Origin: Rutpela maculata | Lineage: Eukaryota > Arthropoda > Insecta > Coleoptera > Cerambycidae | DNA: 64,000 nt | Assembly: GCA_936432065.2 (NCBI GenBank) | Contig: OW386287.2 | Span: 77,503,804-77,567,803 of the forward strand | Reading direction: 5' to 3' | Shown here: positions 10,791 to 22,170 of the stretch, one piece after another | Position numbering within the stretch: position 1 is the first letter of the stretch | How the letters are laid out: each line of letters opens with the position of its first letter | Notes under the pieces: generated by a model | What the model was told of the DNA's origin: nothing | Database searches by the model: none | The model's input: the letters and a program-made list of their open reading frames with translations, nothing else | Program-made: the position numbers and the translations under genes

Positions 10791-12430
10791 TTTTAATAAT
10801 GAAATTAGGAACTATTTTCATTGACAAACTAAAACGTTCAAGTACAACAGAAATTTATAATAAAAAAGAATATAGTTGTATTCGTTAGAACAATAGCAAG
10901 TATCTAAAATAGTTTTAAAGATTATACTATGTTTGGTTTTTAAATATTTATAATAATTCCAAAATAATCGCAAATTCCCCTCTCGCTCTGCAAAATCCTA
11001 TCCTTAATATTTCACTGGCTAGGTATAAGAAACTACTAAAAATATCAAACATAATATATATCTTTTGAACGGTTTAACCGATTTGAATTAAATATATGTT
11101 GTAGATATCATTGCGGCACATTTGTTAAGAAATTGAGGAAGTTTGAAAACGGCACCTATAGTAGGCAACAAGGATAAAGAAATAAGTTTAAACACCATAA
11201 ACAAAATATAATAATTCTAAATTTGAATCCTCTACAGAACTGAAAAATTTTAAATCAAGGCCTTAACAATTTAAGCAAGAGACCACTTTCCAGTAGCGCC
11301 ACATTTACATTTTTGACGCCCTTACAGATACTTACAATATATTAGCTGTGGCAATTCTTGTGAGATCGGATCTTAGTCTGAGTGACTGGAAATAGTTTAA
11401 TACCAACTATTTTCCACCCATAATTTAAAGCTGGTAAACTGTTTTCCAGCCAGATTAATGTTTGAATAAATCCGTTAGGCGCGCAAGCAACGCGTGACAT
11501 CATGTAACAAGAGACGCCGCAGCGCTAGCGCACATTTTAAATTAATTCAATTTATGGTAATTTATTCTAATAGCTTGATAGTGGTAATAGACTATAAAAG
11601 TATCTCCGTTCTCGAGAAAAAAAAAATCAGCGTAACCAGACCAGGTCTTATAGTCCTTATAAAGTGAACAATTCTACGTAAGAAATGGCTATCTACGATA
11701 TTTTTTATTTCGAAAGAACTTGAGAAATTGCTTGATTATAAAAATCGTGTTTTTTAACATTTACACTGCTATATTTTCAAATCTAATTGAGCTAGCGATC
11801 TGAAAGTTGTAAAAATTCAAGTACACAAATAAGCGCTTCCAATGGTCTTTTTGTTTCTATCGAGTATTGTTTATTATTTTCTTTAAACAGCAATGAATTT
11901 ATTACTTACTTCGCTAAAAATGTACTCATATGTTGACTAAGCAATAAACCTTTTTATTTTTGCAAATTTTCATATACATGCACGAAGCAATTGAAGCCAA
12001 GATACAGGAGTTTTTGAAAAAAAAATTGCATCTAGGACTTATGTTTTTTATTTATTAATAATTTTGTGACGCAGTAGCATATGGCATACACCCGGTAGGC
12101 ATGTAAAATATCCGATTAATAACCTTTTTCAGTCACACACTATAATTTAATAACACAGACCGAATACAACTAGATAATTTTAGAAAATAACCGCAAACTG
12201 CACGAATTATATGTCCGAATCATTGCACTCGCAGTGATATTAGATGACGTCAAGTCCAATATGAGTGTGTTCTTAGATTCGCCTCTTCTCCGGATATTAC
12301 TCGGTGATTTAAATACTTTCCAGTTAGAAATTATGAAAACAGATTTGATAATTGCTAATGTTTAGTAACACGGCGAGTGCGCCGATTTTTTGTCGCTCTG
12401 CTAAAAGAAGAAGAAAAAGAACCTTACATT
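10791..12430. other. AT-rich spacer, nothing recognised
   Basis: No open frame above 60 codons and no clear terminal repeats. One region around 11460-11530 is locally GC-rich (GGCGCGCAAGCAACGCGTG, GCCGCAGCGCTAGCGC) without a recognisable gene. Confidence 0.5.
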
Positions 12431-12431
12431 A

Positions 12432-12966
12432 TATTTCAACTGTAGAAAAGTTGTACACGTTTTTTCGAACTCGTTAGTTCTCATCGGTAGAAACATTCAT
12501 TCATTGTTTACAAGCCTATTCTTAATTTATTTTTACAATTATTTTTTATTTATTTGCTTTCATCGTGATTAAAAATATTATTTAGGTATTATGCAAATCA
12601 CAACTTACACACTTTTTCATTTAATATGAAATTACCTACTTTCTGTATATTGGTGTCTCAATCTGGTCACGCTAATATACTAGTTACGTAAACCCTTTAA
12701 AACACTCATTATTGGAGAACCAATCAAAACAACTACTCTTCTAGTTAATACTGGCGAAGTATTGAATTACATGATGGGATTACTAACATTTTAAAGCAAA
12801 GAAACATATTGAAAATGCTCACTTGTACAACTTGTACAGCCTTCTCTAGAGTTAAAATAGAATGTAAGGTTCGATAATTGTTGTGAATGACTGAATTTAA
12901 ATGAATGATTATTTATTGAAATTCAGTAATTGAACTCTACATTCAATTTCAACTCTAGAAAAGTTG
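12432..12966. repeat. Dispersed repeat family C, copy 1
   Basis: It shares long blocks with 29236-29940: GAAAAGTTGTACACGTTTTT near 12444, TTAGGTATTATGCAAATC, ACTTTCTGTATATTGG and CACTCATTATTGGAGAACC. A shorter inverted pair lies at its right end (CTCTAGAGTT near 12846 against AACTCTAGAAAAG near 12950). The intact stretch ACAATTATTTTTTATTT at about 12534 is the empty-site equivalent of the MITE insertion at 29942. Noncoding; class unknown. Confidence 0.7.
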
Positions 12967-12984
12967 TCTATAAGCCCAGTCCTC

Positions 12985-13131
12985 ACTTTACTTTTTCTGA
13001 GAAAATTGGGTATTTTATAATAATTATTTTACTCTTACTTATGTAGAGTAGCTTCGGCTAGACTTCGCCCTAGGTATTGTATTAGTGTATAATACTGAAT
13101 TAAAGGCAATTTATTATTATTATTATTATTA
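12985..13131 (+). mobile_element. LINE 3' UTR with (TTA)n tail
   Basis: AGTAGCTTCGGCTAGACTTC and CGCCCTAGGTATTGTATTAG lead into GAATTAAAGGCAATTTATTATTATT, a typical CR1/Jockey 3' end with a simple triplet tail. No ORF2 remains upstream. Confidence 0.5.
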
Positions 13132-15020
13132 CTTTTCTAAATTTTTCATCATCAATTTATTTATATGAAGAACTAAATGACTTTTAGCTCATCCTGTGTT
13201 TTCGGGTATCTTTTATTTGCTTAGGACATAAAATTAAGTACGAATTACTGTACATTTTAAGATAAATACCGTCACAATTGTAGGTGATTACACATTTTTA
13301 ATTCAACCGAAAAATATTTTAATTTACTGTTACTGTAAACTTTTTGCACTGTCATGCAGAATTTACTTAGTAGAATAAATATCCTTATAAAATATGTCAT
13401 TTTTTAAGAGAAGACGACAAAAACATGATCGTAGTAAAACAATACTTTTCGCAGTCAACCGAATAGTTCAGAGGTACAATGGTACAATAGCTACGGAACG
13501 TCAATCTTCCGAAACAATAAACTATTAGATGAATACAAGCTGATATAAAAAATTCTTAGACTACGGATAACCTCAATTCAGACACACAATAAGGCCTGTA
13601 TTTGTTTCTCAGGTGTGAGTGACAGTGACCTGTTTTCCGACACCATACCACCGTATATTATTGTTGACTGTCGACCTTTACGGGGACCTTTGACTTTGCT
13701 TGTTGGCATTTTTGTTGTGCTGCGAGACTTCAGGCGACCTACTCCTCAAGCTACTACCTACCTACAAGTCTTTAGTACGCATATATCTAGGTATTAACTC
13801 TGTCTATATCAGCACAATTTTAAAGCTTAATTGTTTTAATATTTATGTAATCAGTGTAGAACGGAAACTTACAGATATAAACGCTGTTATGAAACACGTT
13901 AAAGGTACCTTATATTATTTATATATGTTTTTATATTTATTAAATTTTGTTCCTGTACGCAAGAGATAATTTCTTTCATTCATTTTTGGTAAAAACAAAA
14001 AATATAGCCACTGCCGTTAGGTAAAAAAGGGTCATTTGATTCAATTAAATATATATATTACAACAAGATGAATAAGTTTAACAATAACACTAGTTTATAC
14101 AGTTTTGATACTAGAGCTGAAAACTATTGTTTCCTCAGCCTTTTGGAGCGCTGAATTTAAGATATTGTTATTACAAGAAATATATAAGGTTTAAATGTAC
14201 AAAAAAAACATTAAAAATTATTCTACTTTTCTTTTTATATGTGTTTGGATCTGGTTCACTTATAACTGACCAATAATGATCTTACTGAATATTTTCAGTT
14301 AAAAAATCTTTGCAGCTTTCTTCAAAAACCTTTGAATCTTAATGAAAGGACTCTCCATGTTCATCGCTCATTTGTTCCAAATTTTGTGGAAAAAATTCAA
14401 GTGGGAATGAAAGAAATGGATGTTAATGACGTGTTTACTACCATTTCGTGTTAATTAGTCAACAAACAGAAACGGTTTGCTTCTATCTGTCAGTTTTCTA
14501 TTACCCAAAAATTGTGGAACTACCATTTTTTTATGGCATCCAGAAACGCGAGAGGTCTCATCAGCCAGTCTAAGGGTCTCGAATCTTGTTCATTCTGACA
14601 TATCTTTTAACCTCGTCCATTTTAAATATGTACCCTTTTTGTTCGTTTGTTTTGTACCAGAAATACGAGAACACAAGACTGAAATTAAGGACAAGGATTG
14701 CCGAGGGGTCCGTCAACGGATTTTCACGTTCACATACATTTCGACTCGGACTCAGACCACGGAAAGGATTACAATAGAGAGGACATGTTAATTTCCCTTC
14801 AAATTTCCTTAAAATTTTGTATTTATATTTGTGAGAAAAGATATGACCGGATTGTAAAATTTTTTGGACAGACAGGATTTCGTGTACACTCACTGGAAAT
14901 ATTACTCCATTGTCATCTAGTTGTTCGAAAAACTCTCTTCTTCTTCTGCTTAGTTCATACTTGCTACACGTACGAATTTAATGATTTATATCACCGACTG
15001 ATATATTATCGCAGTCACAT
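13132..15020. other. Spacer with unrecognised open frames
   Basis: Several overlapping open frames of 60-112 codons occur on both strands at 13615-15036. None has a motif I recognise, and they overlap each other on opposite strands. I see no splice or translation signals that favour one. I treat them as chance frames. Confidence 0.45.
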
Positions 15021-15026
15021 GGCTCA

Positions 15027-15700
15027 TTATCTCTGACTTGAATCTTTATATAAGTGACTGGGGAAGGAACCATGGTTAAATCTTAGTCGGCAAAAGGTGG
15101 AGACGATTCTTTTCTTGAGGTTGCTCTTGTAGAACCAAGGCTTTTTGCTGACTGTTGTTTGTTTCAGTGAATATGAATGACTCCTCGAAGTTCTTGTTTC
15201 GTTCCAGATTTTTTGCCATTCATCAATAATTTTGGACTTAAATAAAGAAAATGCATCTTGTGGACATAGCAATAGGTTAACGGGATCACCCTTCCTTGTT
15301 GCTTACTTTGCTAATGAATCTGCAGTATTGTTTCCTGTATTGGTTTCATGAGCCTTGACCCATATAAGAGTAACCTGTTTGTTTCCACACGTTAGTTTCT
15401 GATATTTTTCTAATATTTTCATTGTAAGAAGTTGGTTTTAGGAGATCATGATGGATGTGATAATTTCTGAAGGATGCTTAAGCTATCTGTTATGATTACG
15501 ACGTTGGTAGCTTCCGTGTTCTGTACAAAACACAATGCCTTGTATACGGCAAATGCCTCCGCCGTATAATCACTTGTATTTTGAGGTAATTTAAACATAG
15601 CCTTTTCTCGAAGCTGGGGGCAGAAATAGAGCTTCCAATCGTATTCAAATCCGTTTTGGAACCATCTGTATATTTTTATACAGTTGGTATACAGCATGTT
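15027..15700 (-). pseudogene. LINE-encoded RNase H domain, frameshifted
   Basis: On the minus strand the order is KYTDGSKT (near 15680), NTSDYTAEAFAVYKAL, VVIITDSLSILQKL, VTLIWVKAH, NTADSLAK, then KPWFYKSNLKKRIVSTF and CRLRFNHGSFPSHLY. This is the RNase H found at the C-terminus of I/R1/Loa-type LINE ORF2. Visible catalytic acids are D of TDG, E of TAEA and D of ITDS, with D of TADSLA. Frame changes occur after YTDGSKT and between ITDS and WVKAH, and there is a stop after LAK. The RT of this LINE is not in the window; the domain abuts the unrelated orphan fragment at 15700. Confidence 0.75.
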
Positions 15701-16310
15701 GATGTTTGCTTCATATTCTGCGGAACTAACATTTTCAACAACAAATAATTTTGTGTATATTTAAAAGCAGACCTGTTTTTGTCCAACGTCCTTACGAAAT
15801 TTTTCGTTAGTCAGAGCTTGATGTGTAAAGGTGACAATATAACGTTATTGGGATCGATTAACGATTTTACTTTCACATTCATTTTCCCAGGTGTATATTC
15901 TTTTTTGACGTAATGCTGCTGTTTGAGACTGCTATCCCACAAACAGAAAACGAACGTACTTAGTTTACCACCCTGCAATACCAACAATAAACCTATAACT
16001 TTAAGGCCCTCATAACTTCCCAATAATGTTTTATGATATTAATTAGAGTTAACAAAGTTTTTTTCGTTTTTTGGCGTTCACAGCATGTCCTATTAACATT
16101 GATGGTTTTTTATTATCGTTATGGAGCAACACTGCTTTTGGGCTGTATTTTGAAGATCCAATAAATGGGCACCACTCTTTTGGACTCGAAACTTGATTCA
16201 TTGCTTTGAAAAGACACGTAATATCATCGCAAAAGCAAAAGTTATCACCTTTCTTGAAGAAGTTGCTATCAATTTGGCTTCTGTTTCTATAGACAGTTAT
16301 ATTTGTATTA
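15700..16310 (-). pseudogene. Fragment of a TE-associated orphan arthropod protein
   Basis: The minus-strand frames read DNFCFCDDITCLFKAMNQ, SSPKEWCPFIGSSKYSPKA, VLLHNDNKKPSM, then (after stops near 16080) YEGLKVIGLLLVLQGGK, CLWDSSLKQQHYVKKEY, VILSPLHIKL, a stop, and LTKNFVRTLDKN. I recognise this order ('EW.LFIDSSK.SLKAVLLHNGN', 'LK.V..LLGLQ.G', 'WDSR...HY..K.W', 'PPLHIKLGLMKNFVKA') from uncharacterised proteins found in many copies in arthropod genomes. I know no function or superfamily name for it. At least three breaks are present, including a stop replacing the residue after HIKL. Confidence 0.6.
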
Positions 16311-16479
16311 ATGCCCTCAGAGAGGGTATTAGAAAAAATTTATCTTGTATAGTAAAAAAATGTGAAGGATAGAAAATGTCTGTTAACATTTTTGTAATGA
16401 CAGAAGGTTACTCATTAACAAAATACAGCTTTGGTTAATAGAATCAGAAAATAGTTTGTAAGTATAATCATACATAATT

Positions 16480-16765
16480 TTTTTTTGCGAAAACTCGTTT
16501 CCCAATACGCTGCACTAAAAAATAAAAAATGTACATGTGCGTATAAACCAATTCTTCTAAGCATGATAACTTCTGTTTAACTTGAAATTTTTATGTTAAA
16601 TTCGGACCATACGTAAAACAGCGTGGTAGATTACTCTTCATTGAAATTGGACGATATCCGTCATACAGGGTGATCGTCAGAAGGGTGAAAACTGTCACGT
16701 TTTATTATAGTGAAGTAAAGTTCTTGATTAAGCACACAAAAATATGAAGATGTACATGATGTCTA
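16480..16765. repeat. Dispersed repeat family A, copy 3
   Basis: It shares with copies at 290 and 1160 the blocks 'GCATGATAACTTCTGTTTAAC', 'CATACAGGGTGATCGTCAGA' and the terminal 'TTGATTAAGCACACAAAAATATGAAGA'. It ends where the palindromic foldback element begins. Confidence 0.5.
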
Positions 16766-18262
16766 TTAGAGCCGTTTCTAAGCACTGTGCTTAGGAACGT
16801 GCGCTTGTCTAAGCACTGTAAGCACTTTTGTGCTCGGGAGCACTGTGATTAAGAACACTTCTTAAAATCGGTGCTTAGAGTACTTTGCGGTTAGTAATCC
16901 CGCAAAGTGCTCGCGAGCACTCGAAAAGACTCGTAAGCACTTTAGCGCTTGCGAGCATTAAAATGCTTGCGAGAACTTCAAAAAGCTCCCAACCACTTTA
17001 TGACTCGTGAGCACTTTAAAATTTTCGCAAACAAAGAATCATTTCTGCATGGAATTTGCGAATTCACACCCAACTTAGAACAAATTTTTAGACTAAGGAA
17101 AATTTATTTTATGACGAAGAAAAAATATATAATTAATTACATCAAAATTTGATTTACATCACGTCTCGTGCAATAATAATAATTCTTAAGAAAATGCTTT
17201 ATACTAAATTATTTTCATTCATTACATTTTCAAAATAGTCTCAAATAATTTTTTCTAAATTGGGCGTGTGCCAAGCCAATCATGGTTTCCTGTTTCATTT
17301 TTGCTCGAAAACGGCTGGGATTATCAAATTCATTTATTCATCATCATCAGTCACCATTTATTATATTATTATCTATATTCTAATCTAGTCAGAAGTAAAA
17401 AATGGTGTACCCTTCTACCTTCTACCTAAAAGCATGTGTAATGTGATAGTGATAAATTGTCAGTATTACAGTGTGTCCCCGGACGGACCTAACTATACTT
17501 TCAATCTTTCTTATTTTGCATTCTTATTTTGCATTTTTAGAGAAAAAGTCACTTCATAAAATGTTTTGCTTACTCCGAAAAGTCCTTAGCTATAGTCAGA
17601 ATTTCGAAATAACGCACAGGATGCTTAACAATTAAGGAAACGAGAATTTGTGCCAAAAATAAAGTATAAGTATTTTGAGAAGAGATTGTTACAGGAAAAA
17701 GTTGTTTCTAATGTCAACAAAAGGTCAGATATGAAATTTGAACGTCGTATCTCAAAGTTGATATTTTTGCAAAAACTATGATTAAAATAATTTAAAAAAA
17801 TGAATTAAAAAAATGAAAAACAAAAAATATATAATATTTCTATTGATGTTTTGTTATCATATTATTTGTTATGCACTTTGGTTGAATTTAATTATTTTAA
17901 TAATAATTTTGGCAAAATTATTAACTTTCAGATACGACGTTCAAATTTTGTATCTGAAGTTTTATTGGCACTAGAAACAATTTCTTCCTGTAACATATTT
18001 CCTCTCAAAAAACTCAATTTTTTTCTAGGCTATTTTTGTTGACCTTTTTTTTTTTTAATAAATAACACATAAATTCAATGAAATTCTAGCCTCAATCAAC
18101 AGATATCCCATTATTTAAATTTTTTAAAAGTGCTTAATGCTCCTGAATTTAAGCATTTTTTCAGAGTACTTAGTAATCGCGAGCACTATTAACAGTGCTT
18201 AGTGCTCAAAAAATAAAGTACTTTTTTTGAGTGCTTAGTGCTCGCGAGCACATTAGTCGGGA
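16766..18262. mobile_element. Foldback element built of GTGCTCGCGAGCAC-type palindromes
   Basis: Both ends (about 16770-17030 and 18125-18262) consist of repeated short motifs AAGCACT, GTGCTTAG, GCTCGCGAGCAC and GAGCACTTT, in both orientations. The right end reads GTGCTCGCGAGCACATTAG and the left holds AAAGTGCTCGCGAGCACTCG. The two ends are in inverted orientation, with a gene-free AT-rich centre. No target duplication could be fixed. It resembles a foldback transposon whose arms are made of subrepeats. Confidence 0.6.
17672..18026. mobile_element. Small foldback/MITE inside the palindromic element
   Basis: Arms of about 105 bp at 17672-17775 and 17920-18026 are inverted copies: GAGAAGAGATTGTTACAGG and TTTGAACGTCGTATCTCAAAG, against TTCAGATACGACGTTCAAA and CCTGTAACATATTTCCTCTC. 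The ~145-bp loop is AT-rich and noncoding. Confidence 0.65.
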
Positions 18263-18281
18263 GCCCTCCACCGATCCTTGG

Positions 18282-18590
18282 AGACAATGTTTTTCATAAA
18301 GATTAAAGCCTAAGGAACAATTTAAGACGTCATAAAAAAAACTGGCTGTACTTTCAAAATGGCGGCCATATGTTAAAAAGAACTGTTGCCGATGTTGTTT
18401 TCATTTAACACAAAAACTAAAAAAGATAGACAAAAACTTTTTTCACAAAAAACAACGTGCATAAAATTTTCTACAATTTTGTTTCTATACAATATTTTAA
18501 TAGGAGTTACCATTTTCCAGATAAATGAATCCAAAATTAAGAAAACATGGAAATTCATATATCGGTAAATCACTTAGAGAAAATAACTGT
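18282..18590. repeat. Left arm of foldback element around LINE copy 2
   Basis: Inverted copy of about 22320-22585. Matching blocks are ACAATGTTTTTCATAAAGAT, TAAAGCCTAAGGAACAATTT, AACACAAAAACTAAAAAAGA, ATAAAATTTTCTACAATTTT and GTTACCATTTTCCAGAT. The arm encloses the (TAA)n-flanked LINE between the two halves. Confidence 0.8.
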
Positions 18591-18660
18591 GGCAGTAATT
18601 GTAAGGCGTATAATATAACTTTATATTATTAACATAACAAAAAATAAAATAAACTGAAAA

Positions 18661-18688
18661 GAATAATAATAATAATAATAATAAAAAA
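18661..18688. repeat. (TAA)n tract at 5' side of LINE copy 2
   Basis: An AATAATAAT run of about 8 triplets followed by AAAAAAGCAGG, the first LINE-specific bases. A like run follows the element at 22276-22303. Confidence 0.85.
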
Positions 18689-19065
18689 GCAGGAGGGGCT
18701 GACTTTCATCTATCAAGCCTTTGGTGAGTAACGCCACCACTTACTCCAGCTGGGGGTGCAAAACCGAACCGATCCAGCTGGGGGTGCACCCGGGAGGGGA
18801 AAGCTCATTCCCCTCTGGTGTCGGTCGTGGGCTTGTTGGGCTAACCACCCACAAGCCCTGACTTCTGGTTCCCGTAAACCGAAGAGAGGGCCCCCACAAT
18901 CGACCTTGTCCGGATAGGGGTCAAGGGCAAGGTGGTGGGGCCCAACCGGATGGAGCGCCCGTTGATGACGAACGCTATGGACAAGGACGCTTTGAGTGGA
19001 CGGATGAGCTAAGGAACGACCTTCTGCAATGCTACGACAGCAGTGCGCCCGCACGAAGGGGATAC

Positions 19066-19872
19066 ATGGGGCGGATGCATGCTCTGTGGTGTGACAGGCA
19101 TCCAGAGCATGGCGCCTTCACGCCACAAAATCTGCGTGACTATGTATCCCATCTTCGTAGAAGGGGCTACGTGAGGGCTGCTCCTGGACCGGTGAATGAG
19201 GTGGCTGAAAGACCGCCGCATTCACCGGTTGAGGAAGTGGTTCTCCTTGTTCCACCAGTACCAGAGGGCCTCAGTACCAGACGGGGGCTACACCACATAA
19301 AAGCCCCCGGGCCACAAGACCTGGCCAGAGTGGATGAAGAACTTCCTGATGCGCTACCAGAACGGGCTGACATCTGGCACATTAACTGTGCCGTGTATGC
19401 CGCTATTCAATGCTTTTCTAGGACGGAGAGGCGTAATACTGCCTCCCCACAGGAGAGGGTGGAGCGGTGCATACAAAAGATGGAAGCCAAGATCCGGTCG
19501 GCGAGGCAACACGCATCCCGTATCCAATGTGTGATGGACTACATGGCGGCCAATAGGCCGTTTACGCCTAAAGTGCGTCGAATAGCCGCCAACTTAAGAC
19601 GTGTCCATCACACACTCAATAAGGCAGTGTTGAGAGCCACCAAACAGCACTGTCTCGACAGGATACGGATGCTAGTGGTTTGTAAAAAATCACTAGTGAG
19701 GCGGGCGAGGGGGCTGGCGGAAAATAAACTCTTCCGCCAAAAGTCCTCGCGCCTTTTCGAACCGCCTTCATTTGTTGCAGAGAATCCGCCGACTGTAGAT
19801 CAGGTGGAAAATTTCTGGAAAACGCTTTACGAGGAGAAGCTTCCACTCAATCGAGACTTTCCGGCTCTTTGA
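19066..19872 (+). pseudogene. N-terminal part of LINE copy 2 ORF
   Basis: A 268-codon open stretch runs from MGRMHALWCDRHPEHG to a TGA at 19870. The early part has RDYVSHLRRRGYVRAAP and EGLSTRRGLHHIKAPGPQD. The later part is basic and helical (RMLVVCKKSLVRRARGLAE) and ends in VDQVENFWKTLYEEKLP, which in RLE-type LINEs precedes the first RT block. The start codon is not certain: similar frame continues upstream toward 18960 through changes of frame. LINE copy 1 carries the same region at 4240-4560 on the minus strand. Function of this N-terminal part, probably nucleic-acid binding, is inferred from position only. Confidence 0.7.
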
Positions 19873-20040
19873 AACCAGAGGTTCGAAGAGCTCTCGAGGC
19901 TCTAAGAACTTTGCTGCTCCAGGTCCCGATGGGATAAATAACTTTTGGTGGAAAAAGTTACCGAGCACCCACCACCATTTGGCCAGAATTTTTAATGCCT
20001 GGCTAAATGGGGAGTAGCAAATTCCTTCTTGGTTTGTCGA

Positions 20041-20560
20041 GGGGCGAACAGTGCTGATCCTGAAGAACGGAGATTTGTCTAACCCAAAGAACTACCGGCC
20101 GATAACCTGCTTAAACGCATGCTACAAGGTGTTTACACGCATTTTGTACATGCGGGTGCTCCACGCAGTTGAACCGGTTTACGAGCGGATATATGAGCAA
20201 CGAGGGTCGAGGTGTCGCTGGCTGCAAGGAGAACCTGTTGATTGAGAGATGTGTCACACAGGACTCCGTGCAGTAAAAGCGGAACCTTTCCATGGCCTGG
20301 ATCGACTACCGCAAGGCATTTGATATGACATCGCATGAGCTTATTGTTCACTTGCTCCAATGTCTTGCGGTACCCGGTCCCGTAGTGAGAAGCATCGAAG
20401 AACTGATGCTGCTCTGGAGGACTCGCTTTACCATTACATCGGGTAATGATAGAGTCCAAACGGAGTCGGTAACTTTCAGATGGGGAGTATTTCAGGGAGA
20501 CTCTCTCAGCCCCCTTCTGTTTTGCATCTCACTACTGCCATTATCCGTTAGGCGATAGGA
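20041..20560 (+). pseudogene. RT fingers/palm part of LINE copy 2
   Basis: Two short frames carry the RT blocks: LILKNGDLSNPKNYRPITC with ACYKVFTRIL (20051-20245), then MAWIDYRKAFDMTSHELIV, TITSGNDRVQTESV and VFQGDSLSPLLFCISLLPLS (20292-20558). D of AWIDYRKAFD is the first catalytic aspartate. The two are separated by a frame change near 20245, and the second ends in a stop at 20556, 30 nt before the YMDD block at 20587. Copy 1 has about 40 extra bases at that point (SLQNIRGYNCGTPGDRR region), so copy 2 probably carries a small deletion. Confidence 0.8.
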
Positions 20561-20586
20561 GGCATAAGGTCACCCATCTGTTCTAC

Positions 20587-21585
20587 ATGGATGACCTTAA
20601 ACTTTATGCCTCCGGAGAGAGGGACCTACACCAGTCCCTCAGGGTGGTACAGGAGTACACGCAGGCTGTCGGCATGGAGTTCGAGCTGGACAAATGTGCA
20701 CTGGTCCATCTCAAGAGAGGACGATGCGGGAACTACGGAGAGGACGCGCAGCTCGTGGACGGAAGCATCTTACATCATCTGGATGCCGGAGAGTCGTACA
20801 CTTACTTGGGTGTCGAGCAACGCTCCACCCAAGAAGTGAGTGTAGTGAAAAACGCTCTCCGCGGCAAGTATCAGCACCGACTCCGACAGATCTGGTCCTC
20901 AGAACTGTCGGGGAAGAACAAGGTGTCTGCTACTAATATGCTTGCCGTTCCGGTCCTTCTCTACTCCTTTGGAGTAGTGAAATGGACTCAAGAAGAGTTG
21001 CGTCAATTCGACGTAGGAACCCGCAAGAAGATGCATCTCAATAGGAGTTTGCATCCTAAATCGTCCGTTCCACGGCTATACCTCCCACGACATCGGGGAG
21101 GCCGTGGACTCTTGAGTTTGGAGAGCCTCCATAATAGGATGGTTCTGGATGGAGTCTGTAAGGTCATCAGGAGTTTGGATCCCCTCCTCTGCATGGTCCG
21201 GGACTATGAAAATGCAGGGGTAGGAGCCTTTTTGTTTAAGGCAGCACAGAAAGCAGCCGATGAACTTGGTCTCTCCTTCGCCGTCGAGCGGGTAAATCGC
21301 GACTCTGTCACCGAGTTGGAACCTGCTCGGCGAAAAGCCCAAATTAAAGCTGCAGAACACAACAACTTTCTGCAGCTTCACACGGATAAGCCAATGCATG
21401 GAGTTTTCTATAAAAATATAGAGAACCTTGGCTTATCCGAAAGGCTGACCTTTGCCTTCTTAAGGTCTGCCGGGCTGAAGTCTGAGACCGAGGGATTCAT
21501 AATGGCTTGCCAGGATGGTGTATTTAACATCCTCGTCTATCGTAGTCGTGTCATGGGTATCCCTGATGTAAGCTGCGGGGCATGA
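20587..21585 (+). pseudogene. RT palm/thumb and linker of LINE copy 2
   Basis: A 332-codon open stretch starts at the catalytic block (upstream bases give HLFY, then MDDLKLYASGE). It continues through AVGMEFELDKCALVHLKRG, ESYTYLGVEQRSTQEV and VPVLLYSFGVVKWTQEELR. The 'A.N.LA.P.L.YSFG...W...EL...D..TRK' pattern is the RT thumb of R2/R4-type LINEs. The C-terminal part (LTFAFLRSAGLKSETEGFI, MACQDGVFNILVYRSRVMG) precedes the cysteine-histidine segment. It ends in a TGA at 21583 close to VSCGA, just before the CCHC-like region continues in another frame. Confidence 0.85.
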
Positions 21586-22170
21586 CGCAGGGCGCCAGAG
21601 ACTCTTATGCACTTGCTGTCGGCTTGCCCGACATATGCAGTCTCGGCCTATATCCAAAGGCACGACGGAGCATTACGAGTGCTTTATTACCATCTAAGGC
21701 ACTCGTATGGGACAGAGGAGACACCAGTGCTGCCTTACGCTCCGGGGGATATTGAGTCCGTTGTGGGAAATGAGAAGTGTCTAATTTATTGGAACTTCTC
21801 TTTTCCCATCGTCAGGCAAATACAAGCCAACAAGCCTGACATAGTCCTCCTCGACCATCAACTCAAGACAATGTTTGTCGTGGAGTTCTCGGCTCCCGCG
21901 GAGAACAACATTGTCTTGACGGAGGAGGAAAAACGGACAAAATATCGAGATCTGCTCTTCGAACTCCGCAGAATGTATCCAGACCATACTATTAAGATAG
22001 TGGTACTGATTATAGGAGCCCTCTGTGGAACGAGACACACACTGCTTTCGGAACTTAAGATCATACCGGCATGCCGAAATTCGGCAGAGGTCTTAGCCGG
22101 CAGAATGCAGAAGGCCGTCATCCTCGGTTCATTACGTCTGCTCAGGGCACACGATTCTCGGACCCAGTAG
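21586..22170 (+). pseudogene. CCHC segment and restriction-like endonuclease of LINE copy 2
   Basis: Following a frame change near 21590, the frame gives APETLMHLLSACPTYAVSAY, with the H and C of the zinc-binding segment. Then come RQIQANKPDIVLLDHQL and KTMFVVEFSAPAENNI. KPDIVLLD...VVEFS is the PD-(D/E)XK signature used by R2/R4-type elements to nick their target. The stretch ends at TAG 22168, with KAVILGSLRLLRAHD near the end. In copy 1 the matching glutamate codon is a stop. The endonuclease domain alone looks intact here. Confidence 0.85.

Noticed and set aside
14477..15036. Cluster of overlapping 60-112 codon frames on both strands
   Set aside because: They overlap in opposite directions, show no family motif and no consistent start or splice signals.
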